Of a DNA stretch of 5,986 nucleotides, positions 4,715-5,986 are shown one piece after another (within the stretch, counting starts at the first letter, position 1; each line of letters begins with the position of its first letter). A program made the translations under genes and the position numbers. The stretch is from Syntrophales bacterium (GTDB lineage Bacteria > Desulfobacterota > Syntrophia > Syntrophales > UBA2210): positions 1 to 5,986 of the forward strand of contig JAUSPK010000010.1 of NCBI GenBank assembly GCA_030655735.1. The letters run 5' to 3'. The notes under the pieces were generated by a model. That model was given only the letters and a program-made list of their open reading frames with translations, was not told the DNA's origin and did not search any database.

Positions 4715-5632
4715 CTAACAGTACTGATCGATCAGTTTCGCGATAACCTCTTTGACCCGGTCCTGATTGGTCTTGCTGCCGATGCGACTTGTCTCCGATG
4801 CAAGTATGTCCAGACAGGTCTGCCTGAATACCGGATCATTCTTATCGACGGCGGCCTTGCGAACCTGAAGGGTTTTGGCAATCATCAGGCAGCCCCTGAT
4901 GGTCGGGGCGAATTCACAGGAATCCGACTTCCTCAGACCCCTTACAACCTTTACGATTTTGGAGGCATCGCCATTGGCAAGACCCGATTTTGTTTCGGTT
5001 ATCTGCGCCTCTGTTTCTTCGTCAAAATGATCCAAGTCCATTGTGACCATCCTGTCGCGCAAGGCATCCTGACTGCGGTGCACACCGGCATATTCCTCCG
5101 GATTGCTGGTAAAGATGGCTGTAAAGTCCGGGTCAACCCGCAGGTAGTTGGAATCTCCCTCACGTGCCGACGGCAGGTCGAGCATCTTCTCCTGAAGAAC
5201 GGATAGAAGCACATTATTGGCCTCCGGGCGGGAACGGGTAAACTCATCATAGATAAGGGTAAACCCGTACTTGCAGGCTATGGTCAGGCGATTATCCACC
5301 CAACTTTTCTGCATATTCTCTTCGGTCTTGAGAACAGAGTGGATGAAGTTATCCACAACCTTGCGCATACGATATCCATGTTCACCGCCTACCAGGTCTG
5401 ACGTGGAAAATTCCTCATCCCCGTGGATCATAACCACCGGCCTGCCTATCTTGCTGGCCACATGCATGGCCATGGTGGTCTTGCCCGTCCCGGAAATTCC
5501 CCGGAGATGCAGTGGGAAACCGGCCGCTATATAGGCCAGTGATCTCTCGGTAATATCCTTGACGAAGGGAGTTTCTATGAAGTTAGGCATGGGGTGTGGC
5601 TCCAGCACGGTTGTCATTTCATCTATCGGCAT
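4715..5632 (-). CDS. gvpN: Gas vesicle AAA+ ATPase GvpN (copy 2)
   Basis: Complete 305-residue AAA+ ATPase and paralogue of the gene at 1402-2322. It starts at ATG 5630-5632, with AAAGGAG (AGGAG 5640-5644) 7 bp upstream. Walker A is GISGTGKT (45-52). Walker B is GFTLIYDEF (123-131, D129 and E130). Sensor 1 is in FTSNPEEYAG (174-183, N177). A candidate arginine finger lies in DALRDRM (R194), and a sensor-2 arginine in APTIRG (R246). All catalytic residues are present in both copies, so neither looks like a pseudogene. The C-terminus ends IDQYC, compared with IKQFC in copy 1. Differences cluster in the N-terminal lead, around residues 104-112 and 155-165, and in the C-terminal lid, where partner contacts could differ. 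The gene follows the ZF2 gene across a 133-bp repeat-rich spacer. By family it should act in the cytoplasm, driving vesicle growth with ATP hydrolysis. Two different copies may make a mixed ring or serve different stages; this is inference. Confidence 0.96.
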   Translation of the reverse strand: MPIDEMTTVLEPHPMPNFIETPFVKDITERSLAYIAAGFPLHLRGISGTGKTTMAMHVASKIGRPVVMIHGDEEFSTSDLVGGEHGYRMRKVVDNFIHSVLKTEENMQKSWVDNRLTIACKYGFTLIYDEFTRSRPEANNVLLSVLQEKMLDLPSAREGDSNYLRVDPDFTAIFTSNPEEYAGVHRSQDALRDRMVTMDLDHFDEETEAQITETKSGLANGDASKIVKVVRGLRKSDSCEFAPTIRGCLMIAKTLQVRKAAVDKNDPVFRQTCLDILASETSRIGSKTNQDRVKEVIAKLIDQYC

Positions 5633-5656
5633 ATAAATTCTCCTTTAAAATAGATT

Positions 5657-5691
5657 GCAGTAGGCAGTAATCAGTGGGCAGTTGTTAGTGG
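5657..5691. repeat. Five 7-bp repeat units in reverse orientation
   Basis: GCAGTAG, GCAGTAA, TCAGTGG, GCAGTTG and TTAGTGG follow each other in exact 7-bp register. They are the reverse complement type of the CCACTGA family seen elsewhere in the window. They lie upstream of gvpN2, between its ribosome site and the forward-oriented array at 5720-5768. Confidence 0.7.
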
Positions 5692-5719
5692 ATCATAGAC
5701 CTCGGACATCTTTTTCCCT

Positions 5720-5768
5720 CCGCCCACTACCCACTGCATTCTGCCTGCCGCGCACCGCGTTCCGCCTA
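5720..5768. repeat. Seven 7-bp repeat units at the 3' end of ZF2
   Basis: CCGCCCA, CTACCCA, CTGCATT, CTGCCTG, CCGCGCA, CCGCGTT and CCGCCTA run in register. The last unit includes the ZF2 stop codon (5766-5768). With the oppositely oriented array at 5657-5691 they can form an imperfect stem; the best block is CAGTGGG (5672-5678) with CCCACTG (5730-5736). Confidence 0.65.
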
Positions 5769-5986
5769 CTTTTTTGTAATAACTCCCTTGCCGCCGCATT
5801 TCAGGCATGGGAGATAATCACCTTTTACAACACCTTTCCCATTACACTTGGGACACGTTTCAACCGGGTCTTTTATCTCCACCATACCCTTTCCACCACA
5901 GACAATACAGGTCAGACGCTGGTCACGGTGGATGCCGGTGCCGCCGCAGTATACACACTCAATGGCAGGTTTCGGTATGGTTACCT
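5766..5986 (-). CDS. DnaJ-type zinc-finger protein, paralogue of ZF1 (N-terminus outside window)
   Basis: Only the C-terminal 72 residues are in the window, ending at TAG (5766-5768). Four CxxCxGxG motifs are visible: CVYCGGTG, CIVCGGKG, CPKCNGKG and CLKCGGKG, with a short VITKK tail. They align one-to-one with motifs 3-6 of ZF1, and the linkers match too (for example MVEIKDPVET against YVSIKEPAET). The visible start VTIPKPAIE matches the ZF1 segment VSIQPPFIK, so at least one more motif pair probably lies beyond the right edge. The four visible motifs are enough for two zinc ions. Whether a J domain precedes them cannot be seen; similarity to ZF1 suggests not. It is the first gene here in transcription order and lies upstream of gvpN2. 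Thus both GvpN genes in the window follow a zinc-finger gene, though not always directly. Confidence 0.82.
   Translation of the reverse strand, partial: VTIPKPAIECVYCGGTGIHRDQRLTCIVCGGKGMVEIKDPVETCPKCNGKGVVKGDYLPCLKCGGKGVITKK

Noticed and set aside
4999..5250. Minus-strand second frame inside gvpN2, with a similar-looking frame inside gvpN1 (1743-1931), both beginning MMSLP
   Set aside because: At first glance a conserved overlapping gene, but the similarity follows from the near-identical GvpN residues YDEFTRSRPEANN read out of frame, and it decays where GvpN diverges.

Overview
This window is part of a bacterial gas vesicle (gvp) gene cluster. Every gene I can support lies on the minus strand, so transcription runs from right to left. 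The diagnostic genes are two complete GvpN-type AAA+ ATPases, one GvpL/GvpF-family protein and the front part of a GvpH-like Hsp20 protein. The organism is probably a Gram-negative bacterium. The degenerate 7-bp spacer repeats (CTGACCA/ACCACTG type) resemble what I remember from Desulfobacterota (former Deltaproteobacteria), but that placement is a weak inference.

In transcription order the layout is: a DnaJ-type zinc-finger protein cut by the right edge (ZF2, 5766-5986); a repeat-rich spacer; GvpN copy 2 (4715-5632); a 234-bp spacer with three separate inverted-repeat structures; a 56-residue AbrB/MazE-like protein (4310-4480); a 104-residue coiled-coil protein (3893-4207); a complete zinc-finger protein with six CxxCxGxG motifs and no J domain (ZF1, 3492-3872); a 378-residue protein that I propose carries two divergent GvpO-like domains (2355-3491); GvpN copy 1 (1402-2322); GvpL/F (559-1311); and GvpH cut by the left edge (1-428). 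The block from the coiled-coil gene to GvpN1 is tightly packed, with gaps of 20, 0 and 32 bp. It probably forms one translationally linked unit.

Gas vesicles are hollow protein shells assembled in the cytoplasm. GvpN is a AAA+ ATPase needed for full vesicle growth, GvpF/L-type proteins are assembly factors that bind the shell protein GvpA, and GvpH is a small-heat-shock-like accessory. The shell gene gvpA and other usual partners (gvpK, gvpG, gvpJ/S) are not in this window and would be expected outside it. The less ordinary content is the pair of stand-alone DnaJ-type zinc-finger proteins, the duplicated GvpN, the proposed tandem GvpO-like protein, and a possible in-cluster AbrB-type regulator whose leader holds a large nested dyad. 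The longer spacers also carry in-register 7-bp repeats that run up to the stop codons of several genes. In two spacers oppositely oriented copies can fold into stem-loops.
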